Shown here: positions 26,173 through 33,604 of the stretch, piece by piece
Layout of the letters: the number at the start of each line of letters is the position of its first letter
Position numbering within the stretch: position 1 is the first letter of the stretch
Assembly (NCBI GenBank): GCA_963756745.1
Contig: CAVWOU010000009.1
Span: 124,001 to 188,000 of the forward strand
Reading direction: 5' to 3'
Source: DASPWW01 sp963756745
Lineage (GTDB): Bacteria; Actinomycetota; Thermoleophilia; Solirubrobacterales; 70-9
DNA length: 64,000 nt
Notes under the pieces: model-generated
Databases searched by the model: none
What the model saw: only the letters and a program-made list of their open reading frames with translations
What the model was told of the DNA's origin: nothing
Translations under genes and position numbers: made by a program

Positions 26173-28017
26173 TCACGCGCGGAGCTCTCGCACCCGCTGC
26201 AGGATCAGGAAGGCCGCCAGCGCGACGAGGGCGCCGACCAGCACCTCCTTCCAGAAGTGGACCAGGAGGATCACCGTCGCGACGAGCGCCAGGATCACGG
26301 CGACGCGGTTCACCGTGCGGACGAAGGTCGCGCGCAGGATCGACTCACCCACGACGAGGGCGATCAAGAGGACGAGCGCGCCGGCCCAGGCGTCCTCGGG
26401 GGCGAATTCGATCAGCGCCACAAGGCCGACGAGCAGGAGGCTGAGGCTGATCGCGGCCCAGATCTCCGCTGCCCGGCTGAAGCGCATCTGCGCCGGGGGC
26501 ATCGGCTCGGCGGCATTCTGGATGTGGGCTCGCGGGTCGTCGCGGCGGCCTGCCCGAAGCCGCTCCGACCTGAGGACCATGCGATCGAGCAGCGCGTCGA
26601 TCTCCGACTGCTCGCCTCGGAGCGACTTCAGCTCGGCCGCTTGGCGCGCCGTCTCGCCCACGAGCCGCTCGTGCGGCTCTGCGAGATGCGGGGTTCCCTC
26701 CATGCTCTCGAGCCGGGTCCCGAGCCGCTGGAGCGTTGCCGCTCGCTTCGGGATCAGCGCCTCGAGCTCAGCTTGTCGCTCGGTGAGCGCGGCGCATTCG
26801 TCCTCCAGAAGCTCGAGCTCGATTGTGGGCGGGGGCACGCTGTCGAGCCCGGCGAACCCGAGCGGATCGAACCACGACGATCGCGGGGAGCCGTCCCGGT
26901 TGTACATCGGCCCCGCCGGCGCGTTCTCCCCGGAGATCGGGTCCTGGGCGTAGAGGCCCCACAGCCCGCGGTAGTCGGCGACCCACGGCGTCGCCTCGGA
27001 GATCGGGTTCGCGCGCCATTCCCTCTCCTGTCCCGGGCCGACGCTGACGCCGTCGCCGCGCGCGAAGTCCACGAACGGGACGCGGAAGGCGCTCTCGCCG
27101 GCTTCGACCTGCCCCAGTGTCCGCCTCCAGAACCTCTCCAGCGTCTCGAGCGCCTGCCTGATGCGCTCCGGGATCGTCAGCGGCACCTCCGCCTGGTACT
27201 CGCCCACCTGGAAGTAGGACGCGTGCGACCCCGCCCCGGCGTAGACCACCGGGTGCGAGCCGTCGAGCGTCAGGTCGGTGCTGTCATCCCAGCGGCGACG
27301 CAGGTCTGCCCCGTGGAAGTCGTGCGACGCGTAGGCGACCCACTCCGGCACGAGCAGATCGTCGTGCTCGTATAGATAGACGCTGACCAGCTCCCAGTCG
27401 GACTCGTGGTCGTTGACACCGTGAAAGCCGGAGCGCCAGTTGTTGTAGGCGTAGAAGAGCCAGTACTGGCAAACCGTCCACCCGCCCTCCCGCACGACTC
27501 GGCCGTGGTAGACGTACTTCTCCCCCTGCGCCTGCATTCCGGCGTACTCGAGCGCGGCGGCCGCGGCGGTTGCCTTCGGCACGCGCCCCCGCAGCAACAG
27601 CGAGGCGGAGAAGAGCGCGTCGAGCAGCCGCGGCACGAGCCCGCCCCGCGCGAGCCGACCGAGGCCGGTGCGGAACGTGTACTTCTGAGCGCTCCTCAAA
27701 TGCTGGAGAGATCTCAGCGCGCGGGCGCTCTCGTCGAGGCTCAGGGGATGGACGAGCCGGACGTAGAACACGGAGCCGAACTCGGCGCTCCGCGGCTCGA
27801 CGAGCTTCTCGATCGTCAGCTCTCCCTCCGGCACCACCTGCTCGTCGTGGTCGTCCGGGTGGTAGAGCCACAGGCTGCAGGCCGCGACGTAGCGCTCGAC
27901 GTCCATCGGGAAGAACAGCTCGCCGCTCGTGAAGCGCACGACCGGCTCGAACGCCCGAAGGAGCTCGAGCTCAGTGGCGGTCGAGGGGATTGCGGGTCGG
28001 TCGGGAGAGTTCGACAT
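26173..28017 (-). CDS. Vps62-like domain protein with coiled coil and C-terminal membrane helices
   Basis: A 614-residue protein of unknown function. The N-terminal 380 residues recall the eukaryotic-type Vps62/DUF946 fold: FYAYNNWRSGFHGVNDHESD, then WELVSVYLYEH, PEWVAYASHDFHGADL and HPVVYAGAGSHASYFQ. Next comes a coiled coil at about 400-490 (LELLEDECAALTERQAELEA), and the last 110 residues form four transmembrane helices. The ATG at 28017 is preferred over 28038; both overlap the upstream gene. The similarity is remote and rests on motif pattern only. Confidence 0.62.
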   Translation of the reverse strand: MSNSPDRPAIPSTATELELLRAFEPVVRFTSGELFFPMDVERYVAACSLWLYHPDDHDEQVVPEGELTIEKLVEPRSAEFGSVFYVRLVHPLSLDESARALRSLQHLRSAQKYTFRTGLGRLARGGLVPRLLDALFSASLLLRGRVPKATAAAAALEYAGMQAQGEKYVYHGRVVREGGWTVCQYWLFYAYNNWRSGFHGVNDHESDWELVSVYLYEHDDLLVPEWVAYASHDFHGADLRRRWDDSTDLTLDGSHPVVYAGAGSHASYFQVGEYQAEVPLTIPERIRQALETLERFWRRTLGQVEAGESAFRVPFVDFARGDGVSVGPGQEREWRANPISEATPWVADYRGLWGLYAQDPISGENAPAGPMYNRDGSPRSSWFDPLGFAGLDSVPPPTIELELLEDECAALTERQAELEALIPKRAATLQRLGTRLESMEGTPHLAEPHERLVGETARQAAELKSLRGEQSEIDALLDRMVLRSERLRAGRRDDPRAHIQNAAEPMPPAQMRFSRAAEIWAAISLSLLLVGLVALIEFAPEDAWAGALVLLIALVVGESILRATFVRTVNRVAVILALVATVILLVHFWKEVLVGALVALAAFLILQRVRELRA

Positions 28018-28399
28018 TCTCGGTGTGCCTGAGCCCAAAGGCGATCTGGACCTCGAGCGGGCTGAGTGCGAGGACCGCGAACGTGTTGATCGCCATGTCC
28101 GCGTAGGTGGGGTCCCCGAAGAAGAGGTAGCGCAGGATCTGGTGCGTGAGCCCGACGACGGCCCAGGTCATGAACGCGGCCCACGCCCAGGGACGCAACC
28201 GAAGGGCTCCGACGCCCGCCACGAGCGCACCTGCTCCAAGCGCGAGGTGGAAGACACCGTCGGCCCGCCGATCGGCTTCACCGCCCTCCAGGATCACCAC
28301 GCCGTAGACCGCGCTGTAGATCGCGACCCCGAGCGCGAGCAGGGCTACCAGCGTCACCGGAAACGGCCGCTTGCGTCGGTCCTCCTCACCGCCCGGCAT
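27971..28399 (-). CDS. Four-helix membrane protein
   Basis: A 142-residue protein starting MPGGEEDRRKRPFP with four predicted helices (about residues 15-35, 45-66, 70-92, 100-120). The spacing and the ALGAGALVAGVGAL and WAAFMTWAVVGLTHQI segments resemble small DUF4345/DoxX-type membrane proteins, but no signature is decisive. The ATG at 28399 removes an arginine-rich upstream extension that is a shadow. Its 3' end overlaps the Vps62-like gene, so the two are probably co-expressed. Confidence 0.65.
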   Translation of the reverse strand: MPGGEEDRRKRPFPVTLVALLALGVAIYSAVYGVVILEGGEADRRADGVFHLALGAGALVAGVGALRLRPWAWAAFMTWAVVGLTHQILRYLFFGDPTYADMAINTFAVLALSPLEVQIAFGLRHTENVELSRPTRNPLDRH

Positions 28400-28454
28400 T
28401 GCGGGCACGTTATCCGAGCGCTGCACGGCCCGCGACACAACCGCGGGGCTCGCG

Positions 28455-28529
28455 TCACTCCACCAGCCGCACCTCGAGCTCCGGGGCGACCAGCGCCCCC
28501 GCGCCGTCGAGCAGTCCGAGGATGCGCGC
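28455..28529. repeat. 75-bp direct repeat, copy A
   Basis: Identical over 75 bases to 29975-30049. The second copy is exactly the last 24 codons plus stop of the TadG-VanY-SLT gene. Here the same reading frame ends in the same residues (RILGLLDGAG to RLVE) but is preceded by unrelated sequence, and no complete gene uses it. It lies in the 236-bp space between the GYD gene and the membrane-protein gene. Confidence 0.9.
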
Positions 28530-28635
28530 CACCGGTCCGGTGCCGCTAAGGCGGGACGCGCCGCGCCGGCGCACCTCAGATATCGCCTTGGTTCTCGAGC
28601 GCCTCGAACCAGCGTCGGCGAGTCGCGACCCGTAC

Positions 28636-28956
28636 TTAGAGTCCCGGCGGACGGTAGCTGACCGCGCGGTTCGCCGCCTCGTCTACCTGTTCGGGTGTGA
28701 GCAGCACGGTCGTCTTCACCGTCGCTCCTCCTGCGGCGGTGGCGATCAGGGCAACGGCTGCGGCGGCCTCGTCGTCGGGAAGATCGACGATCGAAAAGAC
28801 GTCGTGCTCGCCGAACTCGAAGTACAAGCACTCGAGCTCGCCGCCCACGCTGTGCACGGCGTCGGCCACCGCATCCCGCCGATCGGTGCCGCCTTTGCTG
28901 CGCACGCCCTCCTCACCCTGAGCGGTGTATGAGGCCTCGAATCGGTACTTCGGCAT
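28636..28956 (-). CDS. GYD-domain protein
   Basis: A 106-residue GYD-type protein: YRFEASYTAQGEEGVRSKGG, then VHSVGGELECLYFEFGEHDV and IVDLPDDEAAAAVALI. The ATG at 28956 is fixed by a GGAGGAGGAG ribosome site immediately before it. GYD proteins are small alpha/beta-barrel proteins of unknown function, often expressed under stress. A TTGACA box lies upstream at 29005-29010. Confidence 0.87.
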   Translation of the reverse strand: MPKYRFEASYTAQGEEGVRSKGGTDRRDAVADAVHSVGGELECLYFEFGEHDVFSIVDLPDDEAAAAVALIATAAGGATVKTTVLLTPEQVDEAANRAVSYRPPGL

Positions 28957-28981
28957 CTCCTCCTCCTCCAATAGCGGGTCG

Positions 28982-29010
28982 AGCCAAGGCTCCCAAATGG
29001 AAGGTGTCAA
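28982..29010 (-). promoter_or_regulatory. Candidate promoter of the GYD gene
   Basis: A perfect -35 box TTGACA (29010-29005) is followed after 17 bases by TTGGCT (28987-28982), a weak -10 box. It lies 26-54 bases before the ATG and has no competing gene. Confidence 0.35.
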
Positions 29011-29055
29011 GGCAAGGGCACGCAGCGGGGTCCCGCGTCGGGCACGGCGCGCGGG

Positions 29056-29880
29056 TTACGCCGGAGCCGCCGGGCCGTCGCGGATTACGGTGCGCACCTG
29101 GTCGACCGACAGCGCATCCCATGGGAACTCGACGAGCCACCACGTGGCGCCTGCGGCGACGTACGGCGCCGGATCGCTGCCAGGCGGGAGGGCGACGACG
29201 ATGTCGTAGGGCTCCGTGGGGTCCCTGCCGGCCTCCCTGCGCAGCGCCGTCAGGTCGGCGACGATCTCGGCGAGCTGTGCGGGGTGGTCAAGCTCGATGG
29301 GGAAGAAACCCTGGTGCCGCGCCGCCCGGCGCATTGGCCTGGGCTTGCCGTAATAGCCCGCGACCCACACCGGTACGCCCGGCCGCTGGACCGGCCGGGG
29401 CAGGAAACGCATGCCGTCGACCGTGTAGTGCTCGCCGCGGTGGTGCACCAGTTCGCCCGACCAGGCGGCCGCCAGGATCTCGAGCGACTCGTCGAGCATG
29501 CTTGCGCGTCGGCGGTCGTCGAGCTCCTCGCCGGTGATCGAGTACTCGCTCGCGAACCGGTCGTTCCCCAGGCCGACGCCGAGCGTGAGTCGGCCGTCGC
29601 TGAGCCGGTCGAGCGTCGCCGATTCCCGGGCGACCTTGACAGGCCTACGTCGTGCGAGTGGGGTGACCATCGGGCCGAGCCGGATTCGCTTTGTGGCCGT
29701 GGCCATCGCTGCCAGCGTGATCCACGGGTCGGCCACGTCGACCACGGGCTCCTGAAAGCGCAGGTTGTCCCAGACGAAGGCTCCGTGCCAGCCCGCCTCC
29801 TCCGCCTCGACGCACAGGCGCGCGACGACCGCCGGGTCGGCCAGCGCATCGAATAGGGGCATGAAGAGTCCCGAGCGCAT
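29056..29880 (-). CDS. LLM class (probably F420-dependent) oxidoreductase
   Basis: A 274-residue luciferase-like TIM-barrel protein: GLFMPLFDALADP, EAGWHGAFVWDNL, ATATKRIRLGPMVTPLARR, LGVGLGNDRFASEY and RPVQRPGVPVWVAG. Actinobacterial members mostly use coenzyme F420, though FMN is possible. The ATG at 29880 is chosen over a TTG at 29889. It lies between the two copies of the 75-bp repeat, together with the GYD gene. Confidence 0.88.
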   Translation of the reverse strand: MRSGLFMPLFDALADPAVVARLCVEAEEAGWHGAFVWDNLRFQEPVVDVADPWITLAAMATATKRIRLGPMVTPLARRRPVKVARESATLDRLSDGRLTLGVGLGNDRFASEYSITGEELDDRRRASMLDESLEILAAAWSGELVHHRGEHYTVDGMRFLPRPVQRPGVPVWVAGYYGKPRPMRRAARHQGFFPIELDHPAQLAEIVADLTALRREAGRDPTEPYDIVVALPPGSDPAPYVAAGATWWLVEFPWDALSVDQVRTVIRDGPAAPA

Positions 29881-29974
29881 GCGGGCCAAACGCTACGAGA
29901 CCGCGGCGATCAGCCGGGGGTCATCCACAACCGCCAATCTAACGCCGGTACTGGCGCACAGGCGCCGCCGGCGC

Positions 29975-30049
29975 TCACTCCACCAGCCGCACCTCGAGCT
30001 CCGGGGCGACCAGCGCCCCCGCGCCGTCGAGCAGTCCGAGGATGCGCGC
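29975..30049. repeat. 75-bp direct repeat, copy B
   Basis: Identical to 28455-28529, same orientation, 1,520 bp apart. It begins at the first base of the stop codon and covers exactly 25 codons of the fusion gene. Outside the 75 bases there is no similarity. Confidence 0.9.
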
Positions 30050-32053
30050 GACGTAGGCCTTGGTCTCGGGATACGGGGGGATGCAGTCGCACGCCGCCAC
30101 CGCGCCGGGGCCCGCGTTGTAGGCGGCGAGCGCGAGCGGTATCGAGCGAAACTGGCGCAGAAGGTCGGACATCATGTGGGCCTGGGCGTCGATCGCCTGC
30201 TCGGGGTCGAACGGGTCCTTCAACCCGTACGACGCGGCGGTCCCCGGCATGAACTGGGCGATCCCCTGTGCGCCGGCGGGCGAGACGGCGTTCGGGTTGA
30301 AGTTCGACTCGGCGAGGATCTGGGCGGCGAGCAGGGCCGCGGACACGTTCCAGCGCGCGGCCGAGCGCATGATCGGCTCGCGGTAGCGCGAGGGGACGAA
30401 CGACGGCACGCCGCCGCTCGAGCCGCCCTCGCCGTCGCCGCCCGCGCCGACCGAGTTCCCCGCCTCGGAGCACGGCGGGGGCCCGCGGGTATATCCGAAG
30501 TGCCACGGTTCCCACGAGTAGCGCTTCAGAAACCCGAACCGGCCGGCGTTGCGCGCCAGCCACCCGTATGCGCTCGGGGGCCCGAGGTCGAGCTCGGTCG
30601 CGCAGCGGTGAAGCGACTTGCCGGGCGGCGCGACCCAAGTGGGGTCGGGATTTTGCTCGAAAAGCTCCGCCTGCTCCGCGTCGGAGCGGAAGCCCGACGT
30701 GATCAGCAGCGCGATCCCGTCCCTGCGCGCCGCGGCGGCCATGCGGTCGAACGCGGCGGCGACGTCCGGGCGCATTCCCTCCCCCTGCCGGTAGACGAGC
30801 GGCCCCGAGTACCCGCCGCCCGTGGCCGTGGTCGGCATCCCGCTCCACGACGGCGGCGGCGAGGCCTCCGCCTCGGCGCTCGCGACGACCGGGATCCCCG
30901 CCCGGCGCCTCGCGCGCGGGTGATCCGGCCCCGGGAGCGCCTCGCGATCGACCTCGGCCTGGACCTTCGCGCGCACGCGCAGCGGCGCGAACGAGTCCGC
31001 GTCGGGGAACCGCACACGGAGCCGCCCGGCGGGCACCTCGTTCATGTGCGCGGCATGGCGCACGGCCGCCCTCGCGCGGGCGAGGTATTCGGCCTTCGTC
31101 AGGTGCGCCGGGTTGGGCGAGCCGTTGGGCAGGAACGCCGGCGCCAAGAGGCGGTCGAAGTCGTCGCGCATCGAGCGCGCCCCCGACAGCGCCGCGACGT
31201 CCGCGGCCCGCTGAGCCCTCGCGGTGCCGGTGATCGCACCCCCGATCGCGGCGAGGACGAGCGCGGCGAAGATCAGCGCGGCCGCCGCGCCGAGCACGAG
31301 CGGTAGCCCCTGCCCGGACTGCCCCGCGAGCAGCGCGCGGGCGAGCCGGGCGGCTCGCCGCGACGCCGCGCCGCCGGGCTCGACCCCCGCGAGCGCGCGG
31401 CGTGAGGCGACCCTGCCGAGCGGGTCGGAGACGACCTTCGCGCGCAGCCCGCGATCGCGGAGCTCCCCCACGGCGAGCGCCGCAAGCGCCCGGTCGCGCG
31501 GGAGGTCGGCCCGCAGCACTCCCGCGGCGGCGCTCAGGCGCTCGTCCGCGATCGCCCGAGGCCACAGCTCCTGGCTCATGTGCACGATCACCGCCGAGGC
31601 GGGCAGCTCGTGGGCGAGGAGCTCCGCGACTGGCTCGAGCGGGTCCTCCGCGTCGGGCAGGGAGACGTGACAGAGGTTGCCGCGAGCCGCCGCCGCCTCG
31701 AAGGCGCCTCCGAGGCCGCGCACGCGGTCCTCGAGCAGCCTCGCGGCCTCCGAGGCCAGCACCGTCGGGCCGCGGCGCTGCCCCGCGGCGACGTCCACCA
31801 GAAGCGCGGCTCCCCCGCCCGCCCCGACGGTAGCCGCCACCCCGATCGCGGCGGCGAGCGACGCCGCGCCGCCGCTGGCGCCGATCGCGCTCGCGAGGAT
31901 CACCGGCGGCGCTGCCGTGCCGCTGACGGGCTCCGCGTCCGCCGGGTCCGACTCCGGCGGTGGCCCGCCGGCATCCTCCGGTGTGGACTCGGGCTCGAAC
32001 AGGAAGCCGTGGAGGGCGGCCGCGGTGCGCCGGGCTGCGCCGATCGGGCTCAC
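29975..32053 (-). CDS. CpaE/TadG-like, VanY peptidase and lytic transglycosylase fusion
   Basis: A 692-residue protein joining four recognisable parts. Residues 50-220 resemble a degenerate CpaE/TadZ ATPase (IGASGGAASLAAAIGVA, ALLVDVAAGQ; the P-loop lysine is missing). Residues 249-295 are a TadG-type membrane helix (GQGLPLVLGAAAALIFAALV, then RAADVAALSGARSM). Residues 425-521 are a VanY D,D-carboxypeptidase with zinc ligands in KSLHRCATELDLG and WEPWHFGY. Residues 565-675 are an SLT transglycosylase with catalytic Glu in ILAESNFNPNAVSPAGAQG, then IAQFMPGTA and YNAGPGAV. The GTG at 32053 overlaps the preceding TadE stop (GTGA). It likely trims peptidoglycan for a Tad-like secretion or pilus machine. 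Confidence 0.8.
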   Translation of the reverse strand: MSPIGAARRTAAALHGFLFEPESTPEDAGGPPPESDPADAEPVSGTAAPPVILASAIGASGGAASLAAAIGVAATVGAGGGAALLVDVAAGQRRGPTVLASEAARLLEDRVRGLGGAFEAAAARGNLCHVSLPDAEDPLEPVAELLAHELPASAVIVHMSQELWPRAIADERLSAAAGVLRADLPRDRALAALAVGELRDRGLRAKVVSDPLGRVASRRALAGVEPGGAASRRAARLARALLAGQSGQGLPLVLGAAAALIFAALVLAAIGGAITGTARAQRAADVAALSGARSMRDDFDRLLAPAFLPNGSPNPAHLTKAEYLARARAAVRHAAHMNEVPAGRLRVRFPDADSFAPLRVRAKVQAEVDREALPGPDHPRARRRAGIPVVASAEAEASPPPSWSGMPTTATGGGYSGPLVYRQGEGMRPDVAAAFDRMAAAARRDGIALLITSGFRSDAEQAELFEQNPDPTWVAPPGKSLHRCATELDLGPPSAYGWLARNAGRFGFLKRYSWEPWHFGYTRGPPPCSEAGNSVGAGGDGEGGSSGGVPSFVPSRYREPIMRSAARWNVSAALLAAQILAESNFNPNAVSPAGAQGIAQFMPGTAASYGLKDPFDPEQAIDAQAHMMSDLLRQFRSIPLALAAYNAGPGAVAACDCIPPYPETKAYVARILGLLDGAGALVAPELEVRLVE

Positions 32054-32391
32054 GGCTCGGCCGCCGGCTCCTTCACCCACACGGAGGAGTCGACCGCCAG
32101 GCGCTCCGACAGCGCCCGCAGAAGCGAGGGCGGGCGCAGCTCCACGCTCACCCGCCCTCCGCGCCTCTCGATCGCGACTCGACCGTCGGTCCAGCCGGGA
32201 AGCGCGGCCCGGACCGCGGGACGCGCCGGCTCGCCGGCAGCGACGGCGAGAGCACCGGCCTCGGCCGCGCCGTCGGCGAGCGTCAACGAGTAGCCGACCG
32301 TGAGCAGCTGAAGCGCCACGAAGGCCGCGAGCAGCAACGCGGGCACGCCGGCCAGAAGCTCGACCGACGCCTGTCCGCGAGCCTTATTCAT
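32050..32391 (-). CDS. TadE-like pilus-assembly protein
   Basis: A 113-residue protein with the TadE start KARGQASVELLAGVPALLLA, a transmembrane helix at about 10-32, and a short extracytoplasmic domain (GRVAIERRGGRVSVELRP). TadE proteins are pseudopilins of the Flp/Tad system. It overlaps the upstream TadE-like gene by eight bases and the fusion gene by four, forming a three-gene operon. Confidence 0.75.
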   Translation of the reverse strand: MNKARGQASVELLAGVPALLLAAFVALQLLTVGYSLTLADGAAEAGALAVAAGEPARPAVRAALPGWTDGRVAIERRGGRVSVELRPPSLLRALSERLAVDSSVWVKEPAAEP

Positions 32392-32743
32392 GCGACGGAT
32401 CGGGGTCGAGGCCTGCGCGCGCCTCCAGGGGGATCCGGGGCAGGCCGGGAACCAGCGTCGGGACGCGCACCTTCACTCCGACGCCGTCGTCCTCGTCCAC
32501 GCGAGCGCCGCGGCGCAGATGCGTGGGCAGCGCGCTGCGGGCGGCCGCTTCCGCGTCGCCTCCCACATGAGCGGCGCGGGCGCCCACGCGCGCGGCCGAC
32601 CCCGCCGACCACAGCGCCCATCCGAGGACGCCGACCTGCGCCGCCACCAGCACGGCGAGCAGCAGGGCCGGGATCACCGCGATCAGCTCCGCCGAGGCCT
32701 GGCCTCGCTCCTCGCCAAGTGCTCCGTTCGGGCGCCGTGGCAC
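32384..32743 (-). CDS. TadE-like pilus-assembly protein
   Basis: A 119-residue protein with the pseudopilin pattern GEERGQASAELIAVIPALLL and one transmembrane helix (about 16-40), then a small domain containing GVKVRVPTLVPGLPRIPLEA. It is the first gene of the operon leading to the VanY-SLT fusion. No Tad ATPase (TadA) or platform gene (TadB/C) is in the window, so the rest of the machine must be elsewhere. Confidence 0.73.
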   Translation of the reverse strand: MPRRPNGALGEERGQASAELIAVIPALLLAVLVAAQVGVLGWALWSAGSAARVGARAAHVGGDAEAAARSALPTHLRRGARVDEDDGVGVKVRVPTLVPGLPRIPLEARAGLDPDPSHE

Positions 32744-32786
32744 GCGCCGAAGATCGCGACTCTGCGCGCACGCATGGCGCGCTCAG

Positions 32787-32814
32787 TGTGTAAGTGCGGC
32801 CTCGGGAGCGTCAA
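32787..32814 (-). promoter_or_regulatory. Candidate promoter of the TadE operon
   Basis: -35 TTGACG (32814-32809) and -10 TACACA (32792-32787) with a 16-base spacer, 44 bases before the ATG of the first TadE gene. Both boxes deviate at one or two positions from sigma-70 consensus. Confidence 0.4.
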
Positions 32815-32855
32815 ATGGCCGTGCCGCGATCGGCATATACCAGGCGACTGCAGGG

Positions 32856-32879
32856 TTTGGTAGCCCATGGACTACCAAA
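32856..32879. promoter_or_regulatory. 24-bp palindrome upstream of the TadE operon
   Basis: Arms TTTGGTAG (32856-32863) and CTACCAAA (32872-32879) are perfect complements, and the 8-base centre contains the palindrome CCATGG; 22 of 24 bases are symmetric. It lies 42 bp upstream of the candidate -35 box and 40 bp after the end of the 117-residue membrane-protein gene. There is no T-run on either side, so an operator is likelier than a terminator. Confidence 0.5.
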
Positions 32880-32919
32880 GGGTTCAGTTGCGCCGGATGT
32901 CCGCGTGCGACCGCGGCGC

Positions 32920-33273
32920 CTAGGTGTAGCGGTTCGCGTCGGTCCAGACGCGGAAGATCGCGAACGCCGACGCGCCGACGAGCGCGATCCACACCAGCGC
33001 GCCGGCGCTCGTGTCGAGCAGCTCGTCGAGCCCGACGATCATCAGCGCGATCACCGCGAAGGCGCCGAACAGGATCGCGCGCTGCGAATCCCGCAGCGTC
33101 GCGAGCGTGAGCTGGTTCTGCATGTAGAGCCGGTAGGCGAAGAAGCCGATCGCGGCGAGGAAGGCCATCGAGAACGCCGTGAGCACCGTGTCGGCCGCCG
33201 TTCCGCCGCCCGGGACCGCGGCCACCGCCAGCGCCAGCACGGCGATAATCGCGACGTTGCGGATCGTCTGCAT
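32920..33273 (-). CDS. Small membrane protein, unknown function
   Basis: A 117-residue protein with four predicted helices (about residues 7-24, 29-47, 65-84, 89-107) and a central charged loop (RLYMQNQLTLATLRDSQRAI). I do not recognise a family with confidence; similar proteins occur next to pit genes in related genomes by general appearance only. It lies downstream of the 80-residue membrane protein on the same strand, separated by an imperfect palindrome. Confidence 0.6.
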   Translation of the reverse strand: MQTIRNVAIIAVLALAVAAVPGGGTAADTVLTAFSMAFLAAIGFFAYRLYMQNQLTLATLRDSQRAILFGAFAVIALMIVGLDELLDTSAGALVWIALVGASAFAIFRVWTDANRYT

Positions 33274-33301
33274 TACCCGATCCTAGTGCCCAGTGCCCGC
33301 T

Positions 33302-33358
33302 GGTGGTGTCTCTCGCAACGTTGTGCCTTCGGGTGCGACGTTGTGAGAGCCACCACTA
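33302..33358. repeat. 57-bp imperfect palindrome
   Basis: The left arm GGTGGTGTCTCTCGCAACG (33302-33320) pairs with the right arm that begins CGACGTTGTGAGAGCC and ends at 33358; about 18 of 22 positions match, with a loop around CCTTCGGG. It overlaps the stop codon of the gene ending at 33356. On neither strand does a T-run follow. It could be a REP-like element or a terminator. Confidence 0.5.
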
Positions 33359-33598
33359 GGTCCTGTCGCCGACCATGATCAGGATCCCGACGGCGATCGC
33401 CGCCACGCACGCAGCGAGCCCCAGCACGGTCACCGTCGCGGCGAAGCCAGCGGCCACCGGCGCGTCGCCCCGCCGCCCGTCGCCAAACCGCGCGATCCCG
33501 TAGATCGCGAGCGAGAACGCGATCGCGATCCCGACTCCCGCGACCACCGACGCGACCGCGCTCTCTAGCAGCGCCTCGGAGTCGATAAGCGCTATCAG
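33356..33598 (-). CDS. Small two-helix membrane protein downstream of pit
   Basis: About 80 residues with two transmembrane helices (ASVVAGVGIAIAFSLAIYG and FAATVTVLGLAACVAAIAVG) linked by a charged loop, ending VGILIMVGDRT. The only ATG/GTG/TTG start, GTG 33547, would remove 17 residues that look like a natural N-terminus (IALIDSEALLESAVAS); a CTG at 33598 would include them. It starts just past the pit stop codon. Function unknown; position suggests a role with the phosphate transporter. Confidence 0.55.
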   Translation of the reverse strand: MIALIDSEALLESAVASVVAGVGIAIAFSLAIYGIARFGDGRRGDAPVAAGFAATVTVLGLAACVAAIAVGILIMVGDRT

Positions 33599-33604
33599 CG
33601 CACG

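Noticed and set aside
29765..31306. 513-residue plus-strand frame across the repeat and fusion gene
   Set aside because: Antisense to VanY-SLT coding sequence, whose catalytic motifs are clear.
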